Positions 17,798-26,193 of a DNA stretch of 64,000 bases are shown here, in pieces; within the stretch, counting starts at the first letter, position 1; every line of letters starts with the position of its first letter. This DNA comes from Polyangiaceae bacterium (GTDB lineage Bacteria > Myxococcota_A > Polyangia > Polyangiales > Polyangiaceae). The position numbers and the translations under genes were made by a program. The notes under the pieces are model-generated. The model saw only the letters and a list, made by a program, of their open reading frames with translations. It made no database searches and had not been told where the DNA came from. The DNA lies in the NCBI GenBank assembly GCA_023150915.1, contig JAKLKA010000026.1, forward strand, positions 1 through 64,000, read 5' to 3'.

Positions 17798-19045
17798 ATG
17801 CCCATCGTCGTCCAGAAATACGGCGGCTCTTCCGTCGCCGACATCGGCAAGCTCCGCCAGGTGGCGGACCAGGTCGCACGCACGCGCGCCGCCGGCGACG
17901 ACGTGGTCGTGGTGGTCAGCGCCATGGGGAAGACCACGGACAACCTGCTGGGCCTGGCGCGCCAGGCCGCCCTGCCGCCGGACGCCACGGTCGAGAGCGG
18001 CAGCGCAGCGCCTGAACCGGCCAAGCGCGAGCTCGACATGCTGCTCTCGACCGGCGAGCGAGTGAGCATGTCTCTGCTCTCGATCGCGATGCACGCCCGC
18101 GGCTTGGACGCGGTGAGCTTCACCGGCTCTCAGTCCGGAATCATCACCAACGACCGTCACTTCGACGCGCGCATCATCGAGGTGCGCCCGCATCGCATCG
18201 AGGACGAGCTGGCACGCGGCCGCATCGTGATCGTCGCGGGCTATCAGGGCATGAGCTACAAGCGCGAGATCACCACCTTGGGTCGCGGCGGCTCGGACAC
18301 CACCGCGGTGGCGCTGGCAGCGGCCCTGGGCGCCGAGCGCTGCGAGATCTACAGCGACGTCGATGGGGTGTACTCCGCCGACCCACGAGTGATCGCCGAC
18401 GCGCGGCACCTGCCCGAGCTGGACTACGAAACGATGCAAGAAATGGCCGAATGCGGGGCGAAGGTGCTCAACGCGCAGGCCGTAGAGTGGGCGCGCCGTC
18501 ACAAAGTCGCGATCATTGCTCGCAAGACCGGAGACGTGGCGGGTCGACCCGGCGTACGAGAGACGGTCGTGTCGGAGGTAGCCTCGGCGGACGCATCGCG
18601 CCGGGCCGTGGTGGTGCAGAAGAGCGTCGCCTGGCTCACGGCAGAAGCACGCGCTCTGTCGCGGCTGCTCGCGGCTGCCGAGCGCCTGTCGCTGCCGCTC
18701 GGCGATCTGACCGTCGGTCCGCGCGAGCTCATGGCGTGGACGCCGCTGATCAACGTGCCGAATTGGGGCGAGGTACGTACCGAGCTCTCGGGGGCGTCGC
18801 TCGCAGGGCTCTCGATTCGCGAGGGGCACGGCCTCTTGAGCTTGGTGGGGGTCGAGGTGGGGACGCGCTCCGACGTGGTGCGCGCGGCGCTCGCCTGCCT
18901 GGACGCGCCGCCCGAGCTGGTGTTCAGCCACCCCCTGCGACTGTCGTGCGTGCTGCCCGACGCAAACCTGGATGCCGCAGCGCGTGCGTGGCACGAGCGC
19001 CTGGGACCGGGCGCCGCCGCCGCCGCCAGCCGGCTGACTGCCTGA
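17798..19045 (+). CDS. lysC: Aspartate kinase
   Basis: The product has 415 residues, typical of monofunctional aspartokinases that phosphorylate aspartate in the first step toward Lys, Thr, Met and diaminopimelate. K-Y-G-G-S-S (7-12) is the amino-acid-kinase signature; G-R-G-G-S-D-T-T and Y-S-D-V-D-G-V-Y form the nucleotide site. The C-terminal 140 residues are the regulatory ACT region that normally carries allosteric feedback by Lys/Thr, but its sequence ([11 protein letters not shown]) is divergent, so the inhibitor cannot be predicted. A hairpin follows at 19061-19075. Confidence 0.95.
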   Translation: MPIVVQKYGGSSVADIGKLRQVADQVARTRAAGDDVVVVVSAMGKTTDNLLGLARQAALPPDATVESGSAAPEPAKRELDMLLSTGERVSMSLLSIAMHARGLDAVSFTGSQSGIITNDRHFDARIIEVRPHRIEDELARGRIVIVAGYQGMSYKREITTLGRGGSDTTAVALAAALGAERCEIYSDVDGVYSADPRVIADARHLPELDYETMQEMAECGAKVLNAQAVEWARRHKVAIIARKTGDVAGRPGVRETVVSEVASADASRRAVVVQKSVAWLTAEARALSRLLAAAERLSLPLGDLTVGPRELMAWTPLINVPNWGEVRTELSGASLAGLSIREGHGLLSLVGVEVGTRSDVVRAALACLDAPPELVFSHPLRLSCVLPDANLDAAARAWHERLGPGAAAAASRLTA

Positions 19046-19060
19046 CACGGCTGTCGCAGG

Positions 19061-19075
19061 CCTGGCCTCGCCAGG
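19061..19075 (+). terminator. Hairpin after lysC
   Basis: CCTGGC-CTC-GCCAGG is a perfect 6-bp stem with a 3-nt loop, 16 nt after the lysC stop, in the 102-bp convergent spacer before the TPR gene's stop. No T-run follows, so it is only a possible terminator. Confidence 0.4.
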
Positions 19076-19147
19076 GGTCCCGTGGAAAGTGGGTCGCACT
19101 TCCGGAACATGATCGGCTGGTGCCAAGGACTGCGACGGAAGTGTCAG

Positions 19148-21430
19148 TCACCCCTGCTCGAAGTCGGCCAGGCGCGCCCGGTAGAGCGCCGCCTCGCTGA
19201 CGCGCCCGGACTGGGTCGCGCGCGCCGCCAGCCGCTTCAGCACCTGGGTCAGGCGCACCCGCACGTCGGCACGCCGCCGCTCCGAGACCTCTTCGAGCCG
19301 AGCCGAGAGCAGCGCAAACAGCTCTTCGTCACGGCCCAGCCGGAAGAGGACGTCTGCCAGCTCGAGCGCAAGGACTTCGTCGGCGGGGTTGGCTCGGACC
19401 GCCCCTTCGAGGCGCTGCGCCAGATCCACGTCCCGCGGATCGCCCTGGGCTTGCGGGTCGTCGTCCCCGGGCGGAGCGAAGGTGTCGGGCGCGGGCGGCT
19501 CGCTCGCCGCAGCGGGCGGCTGGCTGTCCAGCTCGGAAGCGTGGGCCGCGTCCGGCAAGTGCCGATCGCGCTCGCGACGCGCGCGCGCCGCCACCACCGC
19601 CGCCAGCTCGCGATAGCGCGCGGCAAGCTGGTGATCGCGCGGCGAAAGCCGAAGCGCGACCGCGAGATGGCGCTCGGCCGACAGCACGTCAGCCTGCGTC
19701 TCGCGCTCGAAGCGCGCCGCCTGCACCAGCCAACCGATCGCGGCGTCGGGCGGCGCTTCGGCGAGCTCGACGCGATCGCGCATGCGTGCCCAGGCGAGGG
19801 ACGCGCCGGCCAGGTCTCCGATCAGCCCGCGCCACTCGGCTTCCAGGGCAGCAGCCTCGATGGCTCGCGACGAGCCCTGGGGGACCTGCCGCACGCGGGC
19901 GATGGCTTGCGGCAGGTCTTCGAGATCGGTGGCGAGCAGCCGCGCCATGTCGACCAGCGCATCCGCGTCTGCCGCGCCGGCCTTCTCGGACAGGGCGACG
20001 GCCCGGGCCAAGAGGGAGAACGCTCGCTGGCTCTTGCCCGCGTCCATCAGCGAGCGGGCGAGGCCGGCCGTGGCCGCCGGGTCGTCGGGGACGTAGCGCA
20101 GTGCGCGCTCGAACGAGCGCCCCGCCTCCCGGACGAAGCCCCGCTCGAGCAACATTCTTCCGGAGCGGAGGCAGGTCTGATGTCGGGCTGCCGCCCCCAG
20201 CGCAGCAGCCTCGAGGTGCTCTGCGTCGGCGAGGGCGCCCGCCACGTCCCCGAGCTCGACTCGGACGCCGAGGCGCGCCCAGCGGACTTTTGCCAGGCCC
20301 GGCGCCGCTGCGACCCCGCGGTCGAGCGCGCCAAGGCGCGCCGGCGCGCCGCTCGAGAGCTCTGCCAGGCGCAGGTAATAGAGGGCACAAAGCGGCGCAA
20401 AGGGCTCGTTCTGGACCAGGTGCGCGATGGCCTCGGCCGCGCCCTCGAGGTCGCCGGTGCGTGCCAGAAGCTCGGCGCCGACGAAGCCCGACCGCGAAGC
20501 CGGCAGGGTCTCGACGATCAACCCGAGGGCGGCCTCGGCGCGCCCGGCAGACAGCACGTCGATCTCGCCGATCAGCTGGGTGATCTCGGGGTGGCGTGGG
20601 GCGCGCTCGAGCGCGACCAGGTAGGCGGCGCGAGCGGCGTCGAGGTCGCCGTTCGCGAGCGCGTCGTCGGCTTCCACCGTCAGCGCAGCGAGCTCCAAGG
20701 CGCGCGCACCCGTGCTGTGGATGACCGGCGGCTCGAACGTCGAGTCGAGCACGACGTGGAGCTCGTCGCCCTCGACCAGAAGCTCCCCGAAGCGCGCTCG
20801 CCCGGTGGCGGGCGCGCGGGCGCCCACCGCCGGGAAGACCGAGCGCGTCAGCCGACGGGCGGCAGACTCGAGCGTGACGACCCGCCCGCGCCGCTGCGCG
20901 TGCCCCGACATTGCGCTGTCCACCGCGTGAAGAGCGTGGGCCAGCGCCGGGGCATCGAGCCCCGCGCCACGCACGTGACTCACGACGAAACGCGCGTCGC
21001 CGTGCAGCGGGGCCCAGAGCAGATCGAACGCCAGCGCACCCCGCGCGCCGACCAACCCGACTGCGATGCCCTGCGGCACGGCCCACACCACGGGGGCGCG
21101 CTCGGGCGCACCGACCACGGCGCGCAAGCGCGGCATCAGCCAGGACGAAAGCCCTGAAAAGCTGGCGACGATCTCCAGCCGCTCGAGATCGCCGCGCCGG
21201 TGGCGAAACACCGGAACGCCCCCCGACAGATCGACCGGGAAGCGAAGCCCAGGGAAGGTCGCCGAGAGCCGGGCCAGCTGGAGCGGACCGACCTCGACGG
21301 GCTCGTACAGCTCGATGCCCAGAGCGCCGCGGGTGGCGGTGAGGCGAAGCGGCACGCGACTGTCGTCATGCGGGTCGACGAACGGCCCGTTCGAAGCTCT
21401 GGCTGGCGAGCGCTCCGACAGTGAAGCCAC
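19148..21430 (-). CDS. Large TPR-repeat protein
   Basis: The product has 760 residues and starts at GTG. Residues 1-225 are a non-repeat region with beta-strand character and no signal peptide. From about 230 to 620 there are many degenerate 34-residue helical hairpins with the TPR pattern (A-L/Y-G-A...A-L-x-x-P), for example around 240-270 and 425-460. Residues about 640-690 are a Pro/Asp-rich linker, and one more TPR-like block ends the protein. TPR arrays scaffold protein complexes; the partner is not evident. A TACGCT hexamer (21441-21446) 10 nt upstream suggests an independent short-leader transcript. Confidence 0.78.
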   Translation of the reverse strand: MASLSERSPARASNGPFVDPHDDSRVPLRLTATRGALGIELYEPVEVGPLQLARLSATFPGLRFPVDLSGGVPVFRHRRGDLERLEIVASFSGLSSWLMPRLRAVVGAPERAPVVWAVPQGIAVGLVGARGALAFDLLWAPLHGDARFVVSHVRGAGLDAPALAHALHAVDSAMSGHAQRRGRVVTLESAARRLTRSVFPAVGARAPATGRARFGELLVEGDELHVVLDSTFEPPVIHSTGARALELAALTVEADDALANGDLDAARAAYLVALERAPRHPEITQLIGEIDVLSAGRAEAALGLIVETLPASRSGFVGAELLARTGDLEGAAEAIAHLVQNEPFAPLCALYYLRLAELSSGAPARLGALDRGVAAAPGLAKVRWARLGVRVELGDVAGALADAEHLEAAALGAAARHQTCLRSGRMLLERGFVREAGRSFERALRYVPDDPAATAGLARSLMDAGKSQRAFSLLARAVALSEKAGAADADALVDMARLLATDLEDLPQAIARVRQVPQGSSRAIEAAALEAEWRGLIGDLAGASLAWARMRDRVELAEAPPDAAIGWLVQAARFERETQADVLSAERHLAVALRLSPRDHQLAARYRELAAVVAARARRERDRHLPDAAHASELDSQPPAAASEPPAPDTFAPPGDDDPQAQGDPRDVDLAQRLEGAVRANPADEVLALELADVLFRLGRDEELFALLSARLEEVSERRRADVRVRLTQVLKRLAARATQSGRVSEAALYRARLADFEQG

Positions 21431-21457
21431 TTCGAGGGTAAGCGTATCAGGTCGCGA

Positions 21458-21480
21458 GGCCGCCGGGGCAACCGGCGGCC
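21458..21480 (-). terminator. Strong hairpin between mlaC and the TPR gene
   Basis: GGCCGCCGG and CCGGCGGCC form a perfect 9-bp GC stem with a 5-nt loop in the 102-bp gap after the mlaC stop. There is no T-run on the minus strand. It probably separates mlaC transcription from the TPR gene, whose candidate -10 lies just beyond it. Confidence 0.5.
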
Positions 21481-21532
21481 AGAGCCGCCGGAAAGACAGG
21501 GCTTATGTAAGGGCACCCCGGCCGAAGCGGGC

Positions 21533-22132
21533 TCACGCGCCTTCTTTCTGAGCCTTCTTCTTCATGCGCTTCATCAGCTCGGGAAAGCCGCTCTTCTTGA
21601 TCACTCGCCCGAACTGGCTGCGATAGTTCCCGACCATGCTCGCGCCCTCGGTGACGATGTTGCCGACCACCCAACGCCCATCGAGCTTGTGCATCGCATA
21701 GTCGATGTGAATCGGCTCTTCGCGAGAGTTGGTCTTGCTCTTGGCGACGCTCTTGACCAACACGCCCCGCTTGGCTTCGGAGACGCCTTCGTAGGTCACG
21801 TCGTAGTTGAGCGTCTTCTTCAGGTTCTTGCGATAGGCGTTCTTTACCAGGCGCTTGAGCACGTCCTGGAACTCTTTGCGCTCGGCCTCGCTCAGGTCGT
21901 CCCAGTGGCTGCCGAGCGAGTCCTTGGCCAGGGTGTCGTAGTCGAGCAGATCGTCGAAGATCTGGTCCATCTTCTTGGCATCTGCCGCCTTGCCCTTCTT
22001 GAGCTGCGCGGTCAGGTCGCTCTGCTTCGATTTGAGCGTGGCGTCGGCGGCGTCTTCGGCCAGGGCCGGGCTGGTGAGGGCGAGAAGCAGCGAGACGAGC
22101 GCGATGAACGGGAACCAACGACGGCGTGACAT
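21533..22132 (-). CDS. mlaC: MlaC/Ttg2D-family phospholipid-binding periplasmic protein
   Basis: The product has 199 residues with a cleavable signal peptide ending A-L-A (about 25). The rest matches the MlaC fold: a helical N-terminal half (D-L-L-D-Y-D-T-L-A) and a C-terminal strand region with I-H-I-D-Y-A-M and W-V-V-G-N-I. In Gram-negatives MlaC shuttles phospholipids between the outer membrane MlaA complex and the inner membrane MlaFEDB transporter. None of those partners is in this window, so here it is an orphan. An AGGA-containing Shine-Dalgarno lies upstream. Confidence 0.88.
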   Translation of the reverse strand: MSRRRWFPFIALVSLLLALTSPALAEDAADATLKSKQSDLTAQLKKGKAADAKKMDQIFDDLLDYDTLAKDSLGSHWDDLSEAERKEFQDVLKRLVKNAYRKNLKKTLNYDVTYEGVSEAKRGVLVKSVAKSKTNSREEPIHIDYAMHKLDGRWVVGNIVTEGASMVGNYRSQFGRVIKKSGFPELMKRMKKKAQKEGA

Positions 22133-22146
22133 GACTCCGATTTCCT

Positions 22147-22174
22147 TTTCTAGTCTTCACCCTGTTTTACGCAA
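22147..22174 (-). promoter_or_regulatory. Possible sigma-70-type promoter of mlaC
   Basis: On the minus strand TTGCGT (22169-22174) and TAGAAA (22147-22152) are separated by 16 nt, in an unusually AT-rich patch just upstream of mlaC. The match to consensus is partial. Confidence 0.35.
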
Positions 22175-22307
22175 CTCGGGTGCCAAAGCTTCACTCGGGC
22201 GGCACCCCCCAGGAAATCCGCGGGGTTTGGCCAGCTTTCGGGCGGCGCGCCGCCGCTCGGGGCGGCCAGCCCCCTGATCCGTGATGCAGAGGCACACCCA
22301 CGGGCGT

Positions 22308-23639
22308 TCACGCCTCGGCGGCCGCCAGCGGGCCCGGCCCAGGGGCCGCGGGTGAGGTCAGATGGACGCGAAAGGTGGCGCCGCGCCCTTCTCGGCTGTC
22401 GACCTCGAGCGAGAAGCCATGGGCCTCGGCGATGGCCTTGACGACGGCAAGCCCGACCCCCGTGCCGTGGCTGCGGGTGGTGAAGAACGCGTCGAACAGG
22501 CGCTCGCGCGCCGCTTCGTCGATGCCGGGGCCGTGGTCCGCCACCGCCAAGACGAGGCCCGCCGGGTCGGACTCGAGAGAGACCACGACCACATCGCCGG
22601 GATTGGACGCCTGGACGGCGTTCCGGACCAGGTTCCAGATCAGCTGCCGGATCTGCGCCGAGTCGGCGCGCACCTCGGCGCGCTCCAGCCCCTGGTATTC
22701 GACCCGCACGTCGGAGCCGCCGCGCCCCGACGTCGAGGCCAGGGCGACGACCTCGCGGGCGACCGAGCTCAGATCGACCTCCGTGAGCACCGGCTCTCGG
22801 CGCCGTGTGAGGTCCATCATGTCGGTCACCAGATCGTTGAGGCGCTCGGCTTCGCGCTGCACGATGTCGCACAGCTGCTTGTCCTCGTCGGACAGCGCGG
22901 GGTTGTCCCGCAAGAGCTGGATCGAGCCGGCGATGGAGCCGAGCGGGTTGCGGATCTCGTGAGCGAGCCCCGCAGCCAGACGCCCCAGCGCAGCCATGCG
23001 CTCGGCGCGGTCCGCGCGCGCCTCGGCGATCACGGCGCGGCCCGCCTCGACGCGGAGGCGCTCGGCCAAGAAGCCCGCCAGCAGCGTCACCACGACCAGC
23101 ATCAGAAGCGTGACCAGGACGTAGTAGACGACCTCGCCACGGGTCAGGGTGTAGAGCGCCGTGGGTTGATCGGCCGGCGGCGGCAACCAGCCCCGGGCCA
23201 GGAGCGTGACCAGCCCCACGTACAGCGCCCCGCCGGACAGCGCGGCGACTGCAGCCCCGCGGAGACCCGCCAGCGCCGCTCCGGTCACGCAGGTGAGGCC
23301 GTAGAACGAGGTCGCGCCGCTGGTCGCGCCCCCCGAGAGGTAGACGAGCACCGTCCACGTGGCTTGGTCGACCACCAGCTGCGCCAGCGCCAGACGGTCC
23401 AAGCCGCGCCCCGTGCGGAGCACCGCGGCGTACACCCCCGCGCTGGCAAAGGCGAACGCCAGCGTCGCCCAGCCGATCTGCACGCTGACCGTCTCGGAGC
23501 CGGCGCTCCGCAGGTAGAACGCGCCGATCACCCCCAGCGCGGCAACCAGGAAGAACAGCCGCGCGCCCGTGACCCACGCCAGCCGCCGAGGCAACGGCGC
23601 GCCGGCCAGGTTCTCGGGGATGCCCAGACGGACAGCCAC
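22308..23639 (-). CDS. pilS: Membrane sensor histidine kinase, PilS-like
   Basis: The product has 443 residues and starts at GTG. Six hydrophobic segments lie between about 25 and 192, the topology of PilS. The dimerisation/phosphoacceptor box A-H-E-I-R-N-P-L has His227. The HATPase domain shows N-L-V-R-N-A (N box), D-H-G-P-G-I (G1) and G-T-G-V-G-L-A (G2). It follows pilC by 12 bp, the usual pilC-pilS order, so its likely role is control of pilin transcription through a PilR sigma-54 activator, which is not found downstream here. The symbol rests on fold, topology and neighbour. Confidence 0.82.
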   Translation of the reverse strand: MAVRLGIPENLAGAPLPRRLAWVTGARLFFLVAALGVIGAFYLRSAGSETVSVQIGWATLAFAFASAGVYAAVLRTGRGLDRLALAQLVVDQATWTVLVYLSGGATSGATSFYGLTCVTGAALAGLRGAAVAALSGGALYVGLVTLLARGWLPPPADQPTALYTLTRGEVVYYVLVTLLMLVVVTLLAGFLAERLRVEAGRAVIAEARADRAERMAALGRLAAGLAHEIRNPLGSIAGSIQLLRDNPALSDEDKQLCDIVQREAERLNDLVTDMMDLTRRREPVLTEVDLSSVAREVVALASTSGRGGSDVRVEYQGLERAEVRADSAQIRQLIWNLVRNAVQASNPGDVVVVSLESDPAGLVLAVADHGPGIDEAARERLFDAFFTTRSHGTGVGLAVVKAIAEAHGFSLEVDSREGRGATFRVHLTSPAAPGPGPLAAAEA

Positions 23640-23651
23640 GACCGCCGCCCG

Positions 23652-24866
23652 TCAGTCTGCCTTGATGTTGCCGGCCAGCGAGAAGATCGGCAGGTACATC
23701 GCGATCAGCACGACGCCGACCATGCCGCCGACGCCGACCATCAAGATGGGCTCGATGGCGCTGGTCATGGCCGCCACGGCGATGTCGGTCTCTTCTTCGT
23801 AGAAGTCGGCAATCTTGTTGAGCATCTGATCGAGGGCGCCGGTCTGCTCACCGACCGCGATCATCTGCACGACCATGTCGGGGAAGACCTTGGTCTCGGC
23901 CAGCGGCTCGGCCATGTTCTTGCCCTCGCTGATCTTGGACCGAACGTGCTGGATGCCCGCCTCGATCACCACGTTGCCGGCGGTTCGGGCGCAGATGTCG
24001 AGCGCGTCCAGGATGGGCACGCCGGACTGCAGCAGCGTGCCGAGCGTGCGCGTGAAGCGCGCGACCGCGATCTTGCGCAGCACCGGCCCCATGATGGGCA
24101 GTTTGAGCATCGTGGAGTGGACTGCGCGCTTTCCGCCCGGGGTCTTGTAGAAGTAGACGAAACCGCCGGCCGCCAGCCCCAAGCTGACCACGATGAACGG
24201 CAGATAGCTCACGAACCCGTGAGACAGCGCCACGATGATCTGGGTCAGCTTGGGCAGCGCCTCTTTGCCGCCGCCGAAGTCCGCGAACATGCGCTCGAAG
24301 GCCGGAATCACGAAGGTGAGCAGCACGGTCATCACGCCGCCGGCGATCACGATGACGATGATCGGGTAGACCAGGGCGCCGCGCACCTGCCGCACCAGCT
24401 TCTGGCGCTTCTCCAGGTAGATCGAGAGCCGCTGCATGATGGTGTCCAAGATGCCGCCGACCTCGCCGGCGTGCACCAGGTTCACGAACAACTCGTCGAA
24501 GACCTTCGGGTGCTTGCGCAGGGCGTCGCTGAACGACGCGCCCTGCTCTACCGAGTTCTTCACGTCCCTGAGCACGCCCGCGAAGATCTTGTTGGTCTGC
24601 TGGCCCGACAAGATGTCGAGGCACTGAACCAGCGGCAGGCCGGCGTCGATCATCGTCGCGAACAGGCGGGTGAAGGTGACCAGGTCCTTGGTGTTGACCC
24701 CAGAGCCGAGGGTGAGGCTCAGCTCCTTAGCCTTTTTCTTGACCTTGACCGGGCTCAGCTGCTGCTGTCGAAGGCGCTGATTGACGGCGTCCTCGTTGTC
24801 CGCCTCCATCACGCCCTTGCGGACTTCCCCCGTTCGGGCGCGCGCTTCCCACGCAAACTCGGCCAT
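23652..24866 (-). CDS. pilC: Type IV pilus inner membrane platform protein PilC
   Basis: The product has 404 residues, the standard length. Two T2SSF (GspF) domains (about 68-190 and 272-395), each ending in hydrophobic helices, are visible, with G-E-x-G-G in the first and the related G-E-Q-T-G-A in the second. PilC anchors the PilB/PilT motors and the assembling pilus in the inner membrane and is needed for S-motility in myxobacteria. pilB and pilT are not upstream: the neighbour is a divergent beta-lactamase-fold gene. The ATG at 24866 is taken because upstream in-frame sequence is antisense to that neighbour. Confidence 0.95.
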   Translation of the reverse strand: MAEFAWEARARTGEVRKGVMEADNEDAVNQRLRQQQLSPVKVKKKAKELSLTLGSGVNTKDLVTFTRLFATMIDAGLPLVQCLDILSGQQTNKIFAGVLRDVKNSVEQGASFSDALRKHPKVFDELFVNLVHAGEVGGILDTIMQRLSIYLEKRQKLVRQVRGALVYPIIVIVIAGGVMTVLLTFVIPAFERMFADFGGGKEALPKLTQIIVALSHGFVSYLPFIVVSLGLAAGGFVYFYKTPGGKRAVHSTMLKLPIMGPVLRKIAVARFTRTLGTLLQSGVPILDALDICARTAGNVVIEAGIQHVRSKISEGKNMAEPLAETKVFPDMVVQMIAVGEQTGALDQMLNKIADFYEEETDIAVAAMTSAIEPILMVGVGGMVGVVLIAMYLPIFSLAGNIKAD

Positions 24867-24941
24867 GTTGTTTTTCGCCGGGTGTCTTTGCCGGCGAGAG
24901 AAGCATAGCGGCGTCCACGGCGAAGCGTCAAAAGCCCTGCC

Positions 24942-26057
24942 ATGACCCAACAGCCCCGGCTCACTCGGATTGCTCGCACCCTGCTGGTGGAGCCCGGCGT
25001 CGCCCCGGGGGCCAGCCTGGCAATAGCGCGGCGAAGTGCCGGGCAGTGGCGGCTCGAGCTGGGCGCCGCCGGCTTTCTGGATCGGCGGCAGCTCGCACCC
25101 GCAACGACAAAAACCCCCTACGACCTGGCCTCGGTCACCAAACCGATCTTCGCGCTCGCCTTGGCCCGGCTGGCTGCTCGCGGGGTGGTGGACCTGGGCA
25201 ACGCGCTCGGGAGCTACCTCCCCGAAGCGGCGGGAACACCCAGTGCGGACACTCCCCTCGAGCTCTTCTTGGCGCATCGCAGCGGGCTCGAGGCACACCT
25301 GGGGCTCTTCGCGCCGCTGTGCGCCGGGGCGCCGTTCGACCGGCGACGCGCGCTCGGCGCGGCATGTGCCGCGCGGCGAAAAGGCGCGCTCGGCCCCGCG
25401 CCCGAGGGTGGCCACCCGCCGGTCTACAGCGACCTGGGTTACCTCTTGCTCGGCGTGGTGGCAGAGCGGGCCACGGGCAAGCCGCTGGACCAGGTGATCG
25501 CGGAAGAGGTGACGACGCCGCTCGGGCTGCCGCTCTACTCGGCGCGACAGGCTTGGGCGCACCAGCGCCAGTTCGCGACCGAGGTCGCCCCCACCGAGCT
25601 CGTGCCGTGGCGCGGCGGTGTCGTGAGCGCGGTCGTCCACGACGAGAACGCCTGGGCGCTGGCCGGGCACGGGGCCGCCGGTCACGCGGGGCTGTTCGGA
25701 ACCGCAGACGCCGTCGCGCGCTTCGGGTGCGCCGTGCTCGACGTGCTCGCCGGCCGAGCGCCGGACTACTTGGCGCGCGAGCAGGTCGATCGCTTGGTTC
25801 GGGTTCGGCCCGGGTCCACGCTGCGCGCGGGCTTCGACGGCGTGTCGGGGCCCGACTCTGCGGCGGGCGCGGTCGGGCCGCGCTCGTTCGGCCACCTGGG
25901 CTTCACGGGCACCAGCGTGTGGTGCGACCCCGACGCCGAGACCGTCACCGTGGTTTTGACCAACCGGGTGCACCCGACCCGGGACCACATTTCGATCCGA
26001 AGAGCCCGCCCCCTGGTGCAGAACGCGCTGCTCGGCCTCCCCGGCGGCGGCGGCTGA
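24942..26057 (+). CDS. Serine hydrolase of the class C beta-lactamase/penicillin-binding fold
   Basis: The product has 371 residues and lacks an obvious signal peptide. The catalytic S-V-T-K (about 64-67) matches S-x-x-K, Y-S-D-L-G-Y matches the Y-x-N-type second motif, and a C-terminal H-L-G-F-T-G-T-S replaces K-T-G. These are the features of the esterase/beta-lactamase family, whose members hydrolyse esters, D-amino-acid peptides or lactams. The lack of a signal suggests a cytoplasmic esterase-like role rather than antibiotic resistance. It is divergent from pilC. Confidence 0.88.
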   Translation: MTQQPRLTRIARTLLVEPGVAPGASLAIARRSAGQWRLELGAAGFLDRRQLAPATTKTPYDLASVTKPIFALALARLAARGVVDLGNALGSYLPEAAGTPSADTPLELFLAHRSGLEAHLGLFAPLCAGAPFDRRRALGAACAARRKGALGPAPEGGHPPVYSDLGYLLLGVVAERATGKPLDQVIAEEVTTPLGLPLYSARQAWAHQRQFATEVAPTELVPWRGGVVSAVVHDENAWALAGHGAAGHAGLFGTADAVARFGCAVLDVLAGRAPDYLAREQVDRLVRVRPGSTLRAGFDGVSGPDSAAGAVGPRSFGHLGFTGTSVWCDPDAETVTVVLTNRVHPTRDHISIRRARPLVQNALLGLPGGGG

Positions 26058-26193
26058 GCCGGCAGAACTGGGGCGAGAAGGGCCCGGTCGGGCAAATTGC
26101 TGGAAACATTCGGAAAGACGTGCGAAATTTCCTGGGCGCTGGCCCGTCGTTGGCGGCTGGGCTCTTTCGCGGCAGGATCTAGGCAGTCAGGCG

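Noticed and set aside
24942-26057. Possible antibiotic-resistance beta-lactamase
   Set aside because: The S-x-x-K/Y-S-D/H-x-G pattern and the lack of a signal peptide fit the esterase-like branch; no resistance role is supported.
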